This document shows positions 10,216 to 18,743 of a stretch of DNA of 64,000 bases, in pieces (the stretch's first letter is position 1; each line of letters begins with the position of its first letter). The DNA is taken from contig CP073216.1 in NCBI GenBank assembly GCA_020342235.1, positions 868,001-932,000 on the forward strand, read 5' to 3'. The position numbers and the translations under genes are program-made. The notes below the pieces were generated by a model. It had not been told where the DNA came from, ran no database searches, and saw nothing but the letters and a program-made list of their open reading frames with translations. Origin of the DNA: Saccharomycopsis phalli (Eukaryota; Ascomycota; Saccharomycetes; Ascoideales; Saccharomycopsidaceae).

Positions 10216-10400
10216 TCTAACTATATTACATACGAGTTGTAATGGCTGGTAGAAAGTACAAAAGTCAAGACACTGCTTTTTACCCAATTGCATTTAACAA
10301 TTATATTTTCTATTTAATGAGACTGAGCGTATTACAATGTATAATATATGTAATCAGAAATGTCTTGATAAATATACAACATTAAGAGAATATCAGCATT

Positions 10401-10470
10401 TCCACCTCCATCCACCTTCCACTTCCATCCACCTTCCACCTCCATCCACCTTCCACTTCCATCCTCCTCC
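10401..10470. repeat. 17-bp minisatellite, about 4 copies
   Basis: Unit CCATCCACCTTCCAC(C/T)T with starts at 10408, 10425, 10442 and 10459. It lies immediately 3' of the KIN28 stop codon, so it is probably transcribed in that gene's 3' end. Confidence 0.9.
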
Positions 10471-10478
10471 AACCCACC

Positions 10479-11405
10479 CTAACTACTCTTCTTGGGCAAG
10501 TTTGGCGGCTTTGTCGCACGTGGCAACTCGGTGAAATACTCACTCAACAACGCCTGTTCTGTTGTGCACCGTTTTGCCGGATCCAACTGGGTCATTTGTG
10601 TCATCAACTCAATTGCCTTGTCGGAAGCCGCCTTGAACCGGTTCCGCAACTCTGCCGTGGTTGGCGGAGGGTAAATGTTCAAGGAGTTGTACAACGGCAA
10701 CTTGGATACGTTGGGCCAGTTTTTCTCCGTAGGAGTGCCCAATGCCCTGAATGTGACCTCAAGTTGCTCCAAGTCAGACGACCCGGGAAGATAGGGTGTC
10801 CGGAGCATGAGCTCGGCGAAAATAATCCCAACAGACCACACGTCAACTGCAGAAGTGTAGTGCCGCGAGCCAAATAGAAGCTCGGGTGCACGGTACCAGA
10901 TTGTAACCACGTTGGCAGTGAGTCTGTCGTTGGCACTAATGAGTGATCGTGCAAGACCAAAATCCGCGATTTTCACGATTCCGCCCGGTGAAATCAACAA
11001 GTTATTTGGCTTCAAGTCCCTGTGAAGAATATAGTTTCTGTGGCAATGGTGCACGCCTCGCAAGATCATGAGTAGCCACGACTTGACATCGGCAGGCTGA
11101 AAAACCACCTCCTTGTCCTTGATTAGCACCTCCAAGTCACAGGGAAGAAACTCCAACACTAGATTGAGGTTCCCGTTTGCAGACGAGTACACATCCATGA
11201 GTTCGATGATGTTTTCGTGGTGCAATTCGCGAAGGTACTTGACTTCTCGAATAGCCGACATGTCCAACCCGTCCTTGAACATTCCGGTTTTGATCTCCTT
11301 GACGGCAATGTCCTTTTTGCTCTTTATCTGCTTGCCAAGGTACACCACCGCATAGGTACCCTCTCCTACCTTTTTGTCCTTGGTGTACTTTGATGAGATG
11401 TCCAT
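10479..11405 (-). CDS. KIN28: TFIIH-associated cyclin-dependent kinase Kin28 (CDK7)
   Basis: A 308-residue kinase that phosphorylates Ser5 of the RNA polymerase II C-terminal repeat as part of TFIIH. Kinase motifs in order: GEGTYAVV loop (14-21), Lys36, the SAIRE helix (50-54), HRDLKPNN with Asp130, DFG with Asp148, and the activation-loop Thr163 in RLTANVV. The WYRAPELLFG segment follows. The C-terminus (about 280-308) carries the Kin28-type PTKP-x-LPK-like ending, here ATKPPNLPK, which separates it from Cdc28 and Pho85. The residue before the WYRAPE block is Ile where most CDKs have Arg (TIW instead of TRW), a small oddity near the phosphothreonine pocket. No intron is seen, although S. cerevisiae KIN28 has one. 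Confidence 0.9.
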   Translation of the reverse strand: MDISSKYTKDKKVGEGTYAVVYLGKQIKSKKDIAVKEIKTGMFKDGLDMSAIREVKYLRELHHENIIELMDVYSSANGNLNLVLEFLPCDLEVLIKDKEVVFQPADVKSWLLMILRGVHHCHRNYILHRDLKPNNLLISPGGIVKIADFGLARSLISANDRLTANVVTIWYRAPELLFGSRHYTSAVDVWSVGIIFAELMLRTPYLPGSSDLEQLEVTFRALGTPTEKNWPNVSKLPLYNSLNIYPPPTTAELRNRFKAASDKAIELMTQMTQLDPAKRCTTEQALLSEYFTELPRATKPPNLPKKSS

Positions 11406-11498
11406 GGTGAGGAGGATTGAAAAGTTGTGTCACATGATAGTCGATGGACTGCATATGCATGGGTATTTCTCTGGGGTATTAGTCTGGATGGTTGGTAT

Positions 11499-11572
11499 AT
11501 TGGATATGTTAATGGATATTCTAATGGATATGTTAATGGATATTCTAATGGATATGTTAATGGATATGGACT
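11499..11572. repeat. 24-bp direct repeat, about 3 copies
   Basis: Alternating ATGGATATGTTA and ATGGATATTCTA half-units, giving a 24-bp period. It lies about 100 bp upstream of the KIN28 start. Confidence 0.85.
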
Positions 11573-11704
11573 TGTGTTGAGACGGAAGGCCTAGGTATGA
11601 GGAGTTGAACCATCAACTGACAACCATCGATATTGGACAGCCACATAAATTATAAATCATACCCATTAACCATAAATCCTTTTTAGTACAAGAAAAGTTG
11701 GCGA

Positions 11705-11850
11705 AATTGCTAAAATATACTCGCTCAGCCATTCAAAGTTGACCATCTATGCTTGGAAAAGAAAACACATTCTCTGAAGCAAGAAAAGAGACCTGGCTAG
11801 ACCATTACCTTGGTGACTAGAGATTTGGTAATGAATAGAGTCAAGATGCG
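11705..11850 (+). repeat. Dispersed repeat family, copy B (long)
   Basis: Aligns with copy A along about 145 bp: TGCTAAAATATACTCGC, CAGCCATTCAAAG, TGACCATCTATGCTTGG, CATTCTCTGAAGCAAG, ACCTGGCTAGACCATTACC, then AGATTTGGT. Confidence 0.7.
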
Positions 11851-12104
11851 AAATACCCAATATTAAACAAAGGCATGGATGTGAATTTACCATAATCGTT
11901 TGTCCAATGATAATAATCGTCACAATCTCTAGACTAAAAGACCAAACACTACTATTCTGTCCTCTACTGCCCAGAATACTAGGCCAGAATTCTTTAGAAA
12001 ATAAATCAAATACTAGACTCTGCAAATAAAACCAGTAGCACACTTGAAAAGTCTTTTGCCATCCACAAATCAACCTACACTGTTGAGTTTTACTGAACCA
12101 CCCT

Positions 12105-12225
12105 GAGGCAGCAATGCTGTTGAAGAAAACCTTGTATCAGCTTTTTAATAGTTGCCCGAGATACAAAACTTCAATGGAAACTGTTTTATTGTTGATTCGT
12201 AGCACTTGAGGTGGCTGTAAGCTAC
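12105..12225 (+). repeat. Repeated coding-like fragment, copy 2
   Basis: Homologous to 1-130. The aligned frame reads PEAAMLLKKTLYQLF and then continues in diverged sequence to a stop near 12208. Neither copy is an intact gene within the window. Confidence 0.45.
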
Positions 12226-12440
12226 ACAAATGCCAAAATGATTCCTCACTAGCATGTTGCTTTGGATTTTCCAAAGTAAAAGCACATTTTTAAATTAGTA
12301 TTTTTCACAGACAATATATAGCCAAATACAGAAATAAATATAATCACTCAATATCCAATGGTGCTACATTGATCCTGCATGCCAATTACCCTACATATGA
12401 CTATTATCCACACACACACCCATCTTTGGTTATCATTCCC

Positions 12441-13631
12441 ATGTCGAATTTCTTCAAAAACCTCATAAGACCAAATATATACTCCTTGGAGCCTTACCGA
12501 TGCGCCAGGGACGACTTCAGCGAGGGAATCTTGCTTGATGCCAACGAAAACCCATTTGGTCCGTCCTTGACCAAGAGCCAAGTGTACCAAGACGACTTAA
12601 ACAGGTACCCTGATCCAAGACAGGAGGAATTGAAGCTGAAGATTGTGGCATTCCGCAACTCAGAGGCCCAGGCAGAGGGAGCTCCGATCAGACCTTCAGA
12701 CGACTCGTTGCTTTTATCCCCAGCCAATCTCTGTCTTGGTGTAGGATCTGACGAGTGCATCGATATGTTGATCCGGGCAGTTTGTGTTCCAGGGAAGGAT
12801 AATGTGCTTATATGTCCGCCAACCTACGGGATGTACAAGATCTCGAGCAAAATCAATGACGTGGGTGTGATATCGGTGCCGTTGCAGTTTGATACGTTTG
12901 ACATCCAAGAAGATAAGATCATCGAGACGCTCCAGGCCCGGGGCTCAGAGACCAAGGTTGTGTTTCTCACGACACCAGGTAACCCTACGGGGAAATTGAT
13001 TGGTGCTGACCGCGTGGAAAAGTTGCTCAAGTGGTGCTTGGCCAACTGGACAGGGCTCGTGGTATTGGACGAGGCCTATGTTGACTTCTCGCCAATTGGC
13101 ACGTCGCACTGTGTTCTTGTCAATGAATATCCAAACTTGGCGGTCTTGCAGACGTTGTCCAAGTCGTTTGGTTTGGCAGGAATCCGTTTGGGAGTCACGT
13201 TTGCTGCCAAGGAGCTCAGTGCCATTCTCAATGCTTTAAAGGCACCATACAATATTTCGTCCATCACCTCTGAAATCGCCAACCAGGCATTTGACAAGGC
13301 CAGTCTTGGGCTCATGAAAAGCTATGTTGCCAAGAACCAAGACGGAAAGGCGTACTTGTTGCGCGAGTTTGCCCTGATCAAGCGACTTGGAAACGTGATT
13401 GGCGGGCCGGACGCCAACTTTATTCTTATCCAGGTGTTGGATAAGCAAGGTGTTCCAGACAATGCTGTTGCAAAGGAGTTGTACTTGAAGTTGGCAACAG
13501 AACAGAAAATCGTGGTCCGATTCCGGGGCACCGAGCCTGGATGCAATGGAGCATTGCGGATCACGGTTGGCACCGAGGAAGAGAATCTTGAGTTGGTGGG
13601 TAAAATCAAGCAGATTTTAGCCGAGATTTAA
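12441..13631 (+). CDS. HIS5: Histidinol-phosphate aminotransferase
   Basis: A 396-residue PLP-dependent class I/II aminotransferase, converting imidazole acetol phosphate to histidinol phosphate in histidine synthesis. It begins with the family's RPNIYSLEPYRCARDD. The substrate loop LLDANENPFGP and the LNRYPDP motif follow. Further on come a GVGSDE cofactor loop, PGNPTG, the DEAYVDF aspartate strand and the Schiff-base lysine K241 in LSKSFGLAGIRLG. Arg near the C-terminus in RFRGTEPG and RITVGT binds substrate phosphate. I chose the ATG at 12441, since the in-frame TTG upstream is not a normal start and the chosen start matches the family N-terminus. Length is close to the yeast enzyme (385 aa). 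Confidence 0.95.
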   Translation: MSNFFKNLIRPNIYSLEPYRCARDDFSEGILLDANENPFGPSLTKSQVYQDDLNRYPDPRQEELKLKIVAFRNSEAQAEGAPIRPSDDSLLLSPANLCLGVGSDECIDMLIRAVCVPGKDNVLICPPTYGMYKISSKINDVGVISVPLQFDTFDIQEDKIIETLQARGSETKVVFLTTPGNPTGKLIGADRVEKLLKWCLANWTGLVVLDEAYVDFSPIGTSHCVLVNEYPNLAVLQTLSKSFGLAGIRLGVTFAAKELSAILNALKAPYNISSITSEIANQAFDKASLGLMKSYVAKNQDGKAYLLREFALIKRLGNVIGGPDANFILIQVLDKQGVPDNAVAKELYLKLATEQKIVVRFRGTEPGCNGALRITVGTEEENLELVGKIKQILAEI

Positions 13632-13726
13632 TCGTGGTACATGACTGAATGCGGTTGGACCACATGTCGTCTACTCTTGAGGTATGCCGTTTAGTGCAAT
13701 AAACTATTACATAATGTTAATATCAT

Positions 13727-13848
13727 AGACACGCTTCTATTCATTAGCACTTGTGTAATTGCAATCACATAGACACACTTTTATTCATTGGCACTTATGT
13801 AATTGCAATTACATAGACACACTTTTCATTAGCACTCATGTACCTGGT
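13727..13848. repeat. Imperfect 43-bp direct repeat, 3 copies
   Basis: Each unit contains ACATAGACACACTTTTATTC, then CATTAGCACTTATGTAATTG, with scattered changes; the last copy is shortened. Confidence 0.85.
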
Positions 13849-14159
13849 TTACCATGTGTGGCCCTAATGCATAAATGCATGCTATCGATGGGTCTATTGT
13901 ATGGTACCCGCGTAGGATTTACGTACTTTTCGTATGACGTTGCAAAGTTTATTTTGCAAGGCTGGTACGCTTATGTATGATGCCAACATCTTTATTATGT
14001 AATGTTCAGAGCTTTATTGTGTGGAAAACAGCACATGCCTTATTGTATTTTTGCATGCCGAATCATACGTAATGTACTTGGGCAGGTTAATACAGAAAAT
14101 ATTATCAACGTCAGACATTCTGGTGGCATGAATCACAATATGATGTCAATAAATGATGT

Positions 14160-14232
14160 CAACTAAAGACATGTACTGGTATCAAACTAAAGACATGTAC
14201 TGGTATCAAACTAAAGACATGTACTGGTATCA
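14160..14232. repeat. 24-bp direct repeat, 3 copies
   Basis: Three nearly exact units, each with AACTAAAGACATG and TACTGGTATC. Confidence 0.92.
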
Positions 14233-14480
14233 AACGGAAGTCATATGCGACCAATGAGCCAATGGTGAGACAAAAAATTGCCAGTCAAGGTAATGGGACA
14301 TGTAGTGAAAATTGTAAATCCGCAGTCTTGAAAATTTAAAACCATTTTTGCACAACAGGGACTAAATCAGCTGATTGAATATCCAATATTGAACCATGAG
14401 TTGGTACAGGATCGACTTGAGAAGCTACCGAAACTTGTAAAACCAGAGAACTATAAAGTAGTTGAGAAAATTGAGAAACT

Positions 14481-14720
14481 AGAGAATAGTTGACAAAACT
14501 AGAGAATAGTTGACAAAACTAGAGAATAGTTGACAAAACTAGAGAATAGTTGACAAAACTAGAGAATAGTTGACAAAACTAGAGAATAGTTGACAAAACT
14601 AGAGAATAGTTGACAAAACTAGAGAATAGTTGACAAAACTAGAGAATAGTTGACAAAACTAGAGAATAGTTGACAAAACTAGAGAATAGTTGACAAAACT
14701 AGAGAATAGTTGGCAAAACT
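14481..14720. repeat. 20-bp minisatellite, 12 copies
   Basis: Unit AGAGAATAGTTGACAAAACT repeated 12 times. The first eleven copies are identical and the last differs by one base (TTGGC for TTGAC). Such uniformity implies recent expansion or homogenisation. It lies just beyond the 3' end of the NBL1-like gene. Confidence 0.97.
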
Positions 14721-14888
14721 ACACCAAAAGTTTGAAATGATACATTTCTTGTATATTCACGGTGTATGTGCATCACAATCAATCATATCACACTTTACTT
14801 TAATTTACACCACACCTACCATATTAATTTACAATACCCATAATCACTCTCGCCATTTTCTTTTCCCTCTTTTTCCCTCCTCTCTTCT

Positions 14889-15235
14889 CTACTTCTTATA
14901 CTCCCTCTTAACCTTCCGAGGCGATCCCTCATTTACACTAGCCTTGGTCTTACAAGCAGCAATCTCCGACACCAAACTACTGAAATTGACCTTCTGCCGC
15001 CGCTCAAGTTCGATAACATCCTTCAACTTTGTGTTCCAGTACCGATTGGGTACGAGATTGAGCCGGAGCTGCACCTTGGATTCAAGATTCTTGACCAACG
15101 TATCCTGCTCATACCTCAACTTCTCAATCCTCTCATTCACTAAAGTTAGTATAAAAGCCGCCTGCTTTCCCACATACAGCTGATTCTTAGTTTCTTGGCA
15201 ATGGCCTCCTTTTGGTCCTGAGAAAAGGTGCCCAT
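14889..15235 (-). CDS. NBL1: Spliced Nbl1/borealin-like chromosomal passenger subunit
   Basis: Two exons, 15178-15235 and 14889-15139, joined by a 38-nt intron (15140-15177). The intron has a GTATGT donor and TACTAAC directly followed by TTTAG. Splicing gives 102 residues starting MGTFSQDQKEAIAKK. The centre, with ERIEKLRYEQDTLV and RLNLVPNRYWNTKLKDV, fits the N-terminal helix of borealin/Nbl1: R-x2-KLR, then R-x-N-x2-P. Nbl1 joins Sli15/INCENP and Bir1/survivin in the Aurora B complex at centromeres and spindle. A basic tail (KVKREYKK) ends it. The unspliced frame gives a less plausible N-terminus. The gene structure is solid; the family call rests on a short motif and could be wrong. Confidence 0.68.
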
Positions 15236-15338
15236 GTTTGTTGATCATCGCTCAGAGACGTAAACAACTCGCCATCACGTGCTCCGGGTAATGTGCTGCC
15301 CAATATATTGAGGGCCAGAAGTTGCCACTGGCAGCAAG
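15236..15338. promoter_or_regulatory. Divergent NBL1 / RPN10 promoter with CACGTG and Reb1-type site
   Basis: A 103-bp spacer between two start codons. It contains CACGTG at 15276-15281 (Cbf1-type E-box) and CGGGTAA at 15285-15291, the Reb1 core, only 3 bp apart. TTGCCAC at 15322-15328 is a partial match to the Rpn4 element of proteasome genes, but it is very close to the RPN10 start. Confidence 0.5.
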
Positions 15339-16109
15339 ATGGTACTAGAAGCTACAATGATTGTGATTGACAATTCCGAATATATGCGGAATGGCGATTT
15401 CACCACGAGCAGGTACGAGGCGCAGCTTGACACTGTGGATATAATTTTCAGCGCAAAGACCCAGAGCAATCCCGAGAACACCGTGGGGATTTTGTCAATG
15501 GGTGGGGAAGGACCACAGGTTTTGAGCACATTGACGAGCGAAAAGGGCAAGATCTTGGTTGGAATCCACGAGTCGAAAATCTGGGGAAAGAGCCATCTTG
15601 CAAATGGTATACAGGTTGCGGCATTGGCGTTGAAGCACCGGCAGAACAAGAACCAAGGCCAGCGGATTGTGGCGTTTATCGGGAGTCCGATCGAGGAGAG
15701 CAGCAAGGAGTTGGAGAAGTTGGCAAAGAAGATGAAGAAAAACAGCATTGCTGTTGATTTCATCAACTTCGGCGAAGAGGCGCAGAACACCGCGAAGTTG
15801 GAGAAGTTTGTGTCGATTGTCAACAGCCATGACAATAGCCATTTGGTGACGGTTTCTGCCGGGCCAAAGGTTCTTTCGTCGGTGGTGGTGTCGTCGCCGA
15901 TTATTTCCGGAGAGGATACCGAGGTTCTTGACGACGGCGACTTTGGAGGAAACGAGGATCCGGATTTGGCGCTTGCGTTGCGTTTATCGCTTGAAGAAGA
16001 AAAGTTGCGGCAGGAGCGCGGGCAACAGAAGAAGGAGGAGAAGCTGGAGGAGAAGTTGGAGCCGATTAAAGAGAAGCAAGACGCAGACGGTGATACGAAG
16101 ATGGAGTAG
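15339..16109 (+). CDS. RPN10: 26S proteasome ubiquitin receptor Rpn10
   Basis: A 256-residue protein that binds polyubiquitin at the proteasome lid-base junction. The N-terminal von Willebrand A domain (1 to about 190) starts MVLEATMIVIDNSEYMRNGD, the signature of Rpn10/S5a. It continues through NPENTVGILSMGG and GQRIVAFIGSP. A single ubiquitin-interacting motif follows, DPDLALALRLSLEEE (about 207-221), with the LALAL-x-x-S core. The tail is Glu/Lys rich and low complexity. Length is like the yeast protein (268 aa), which also has one UIM. Confidence 0.95.
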   Translation: MVLEATMIVIDNSEYMRNGDFTTSRYEAQLDTVDIIFSAKTQSNPENTVGILSMGGEGPQVLSTLTSEKGKILVGIHESKIWGKSHLANGIQVAALALKHRQNKNQGQRIVAFIGSPIEESSKELEKLAKKMKKNSIAVDFINFGEEAQNTAKLEKFVSIVNSHDNSHLVTVSAGPKVLSSVVVSSPIISGEDTEVLDDGDFGGNEDPDLALALRLSLEEEKLRQERGQQKKEEKLEEKLEPIKEKQDADGDTKME

Positions 16110-16797
16110 TGTGTAGTGAATATATTCGTGCATGTATAACAACGTGGTGTAATGAGACCAGTGGATAGTAAGCATTGATATATTTCAAGATGTGTGGGCT
16201 TATGGATAGATTTTAATAGATTTCAGTCGAGTTGCCTGGCAAAAGGTCCGTGGCCAGACTGAAATGGTATAGACCAAGATATGGACGATTTCAGAATTGT
16301 AATGTAGTAGTTAAGATCCAGGCTGGTGAGTGAAATGTCTCTTGACTATCCAAAGTCTGGCTAGTTGAACAGGAGACTTTTCTGGTGAATGGGTACAGAG
16401 ATTCATGAGGAGAGATAATAGTCAAAGTTATGATATAAATGTTATGATATAAATGTTAAGATAGGAAAGCTACAAGATGACAGTTGCGTTATGAAAATTG
16501 ACAAGATTGAGAAAGTTGAGTTCAAGGTTAAAGTTGAGAAAGCCAAAATACCTCTTTGGTGTATATACCAAGATATATTAACTACAATTCACAACACTAG
16601 CCAAATCACCAATGATTAACCATTGGACATCTCCCAGTACAAGTACGCACTTGCAGCTAATAGTGATCCGTATAAAGTGCAAACACAAAGAAACCATAGA
16701 CAGATACAGAAGTCAATTATAAAGAGAAACATCACAAAGACACTTTAGTTGAAACCACACGGCAACAAAACATACAGACCTTCACCAATACAACACC
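16110..16797. other. Intergenic region with dispersed repeat copy E
   Basis: Contains the repeat copy at 16308-16400 and a short repeated TTATGATATAAATG at 16428-16455. The rest is AT-rich leader of the downstream GAF gene. No gene seen. Confidence 0.65.
16308..16400 (+). repeat. Dispersed repeat family, copy E
   Basis: Shares GTAGTTAAGAT, then TTGACTATCCAAAGTCTGGC, AGGAGACTTTTCTGGTGAAT with the other copies, with a small insertion between the first two blocks. Confidence 0.55.
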
Positions 16798-18313
16798 ATG
16801 TTGAGCCGAGCCGGAGGAACCAACGTCTCCAAGTACCGAAGCTTGCGGAGAAATGCCAAAAACCAAGACGAAAAACCCACAGACTTTATTCCCAGCATGG
16901 AAAACTGTATTGTGAGCAGCATTCCCATGACCAGAGGACATTTCTTTGATGCCTACAGCAAAGTAAGTGACTGCTTCCAATGGATCATGCTAACTCAGGG
17001 AACATTGAACTTGTCCAAGGTGCAAATGCCGAAATTTCTTGAATCAAGCGGGCTCCTACGGCCTCCAGACTGCTACAAAGAGCAAGCGAGGCAAAAAGTG
17101 AGTGTCAACATACGCCTTGGGGATTCTACTAACGTAGTCGGTTGACTTGTACTCCAATATCGTGCAGTGGAACAACTACAAGGAGTTCAACAAGATTCTT
17201 CACCGGGCCATGGACCTTGGCTCGGCGTCAGGAAGCTCCATCTCTTTGATTGATCGCCAGAAGCAAATTGTCAAGTACAGCCAGTTGTTGAATGTAAAAG
17301 AATGGCCTCGAAGCGTCTCTATCGATGGCCATGCAATTTTATCCAAGGACAAATTCCTTATTTTGGATGCATCCAAGGACTGGAGGTTTGTCAACAACCC
17401 GTTAGTAAAAGGGTATCCGTACCTTCGGTTCTACTTGGGGCTTCCTTTAATTATCAACAACGTCCCCATTGGCATCATTGCCATCTTCGACGGGATCCCA
17501 CGCACGAGCTTTGACCCCAAGAAAATAGCCCAAATCCAGGAGTTGGCTTTGGAGATTGTTGAGCTGCTCAACTCGGTGTACTCGTCCAAGCGGGAATACA
17601 GCGAGGAGACCAAATTGTACAACCGCATCAACAATAACAAGGTGTTTTCTATCCCGTTGTATGAGAAGGACGGCTCGGGCAACTCGTTCAAGCAAAACTA
17701 TGTTCTTCGCTTTGACAAGAACAGCAACATTCAAAACAAGGAATTGTGGCAAAGTCTCTTGCTGATTAGCGACTTCAAGACTGCGGCCAAGACCATTTGC
17801 AAGACCATCAAAGACAACCTACAGGCTAGCGTGGTGTACATCACTGAGGTAAAAGTGGTGGAGACGTACCAGATTGAGTCAGAGCACTGTCCAAATCGGC
17901 ATGAAATCCTTGCTAGCGAGTTTAAACGTATGGAAAGTTTACGGAAAGTGGACAAGGAGAAGGTCATTAGTCGGTGCTTAGGGATGGTGAACTCCAATCC
18001 CATCAACGTCGCGCAGCCGGAGTTGTATTACCGGAGTCTATGCTCTGAGTTTGGGTTGTGTGTTCGTAACAAATTCTCCAACGAGCAGTTTAGTTACGGG
18101 ATGTGTATTCCGTTTTATAAGCTGAATTCCAAGTTTGTCATCAAGGGCAATGACAGGTACAGATCAGACATGACCAACATGTATTTGAAATCGGGGGGAT
18201 ATGTCATTACTGTGTTTACAAATGACGAGAATGACATTACCGAGGACAAGGTTAATTATATTCTCGATTGTATGGTAGTTTATCGGAAGATGTACTTTAA
18301 CTCGTTGAGCTGA
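16798..18313 (+). CDS. Spliced stand-alone GAF-domain protein
   Basis: Three exons (16798-16962, 16999-17097, 17138-18313) give 479 residues. Intron 1 (36 nt) is GTAAGT to GCTAACTCAG. Its length is a multiple of three and it has no stop, so retention would add 12 residues. Intron 2 (40 nt) is GTGAGT to TACTAACGTAG. The GAF domain (about residues 90-225) shows SGSSISLIDRQKQ, then DGHAILSKD, DWRFVNNPLV, YLRFYLGLPL and IGIIAIFDGIPR. These features resemble the GAF modules in front of fungal hybrid histidine kinases, but no kinase follows. A C-terminal region of about 200 residues may be a second, diverged GAF-like fold. Ligand and partners are unknown. Confidence 0.8.
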
Positions 18314-18743
18314 GCCCGAGCGCATCAATATACAATGGATATATAAAATATACAAATAAATATAAATATAATATCTACAAATATAATATATAAAATTATG
18401 TAATGATTCCTGTTTGTATCTATTGAATTCAACGGTGGGCAGAGGCATAGCCGCAGGAAACTCCACTAGGCGTCCAGAATTACCTCAACGAAGATCACTC
18501 TCTAGCCCAAGTTTTGAGTTTTTCCGCCCATACCAAAGGTTTTCTTTCAACGCTAAGTATAGCGGCGGCACTCATAGTTTAAGCGGTGAAATATCAAACT
18601 CCTTGGAGCCTAATATAGCTATATAATACAAATAAATAATAATTAAAAAAAAAAAAAACATTCAGAACCAGATTTGTGTATTGCATGAAATTTCCGTAAT
18701 CCTTGCTTGCATTTCCATTTTCAAAGGACACAATACACACACA
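18314..18743. other. Intergenic region, nothing recognised
   Basis: AT-rich, with an A-tract at 18645-18658 just upstream of the next gene. A short frame at 18414-18626 has no supporting feature. Confidence 0.5.

Larger units (their letters stand above)
9560..10478. other. Intergenic region with two dispersed repeats
   Basis: Lies between the convergent amine oxidase and KIN28 genes. It contains dispersed repeat copy A (9810-9960), an inverted copy F (10090-10215) and a 17-bp C-rich array close to the KIN28 stop codon. No gene seen. Confidence 0.7.
11406..12440. other. Divergent KIN28 / HIS5 intergenic region with repeats
   Basis: Contains a 24-bp direct repeat (11499-11572), dispersed repeat copy B (11705-11850) and the second copy of the coding-like fragment (12105-12225). 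No intact gene. A TGACTA at 12399 is a partial Gcn4-type site, weak support for amino-acid control of HIS5. Confidence 0.65.
13632..14888. other. Repeat-rich intergenic region
   Basis: Contains three imperfect 43-bp units (13727-13848), three 24-bp units (14160-14232) and the 20-bp array at 14481-14720. No gene seen; short frames here are repeat-derived or low in support. Confidence 0.7.

Noticed and set aside
15322-15328. Rpn4 element controlling RPN10
   Set aside because: Only a partial match, and 10 bp from the start codon; kept as a note, not as a feature.
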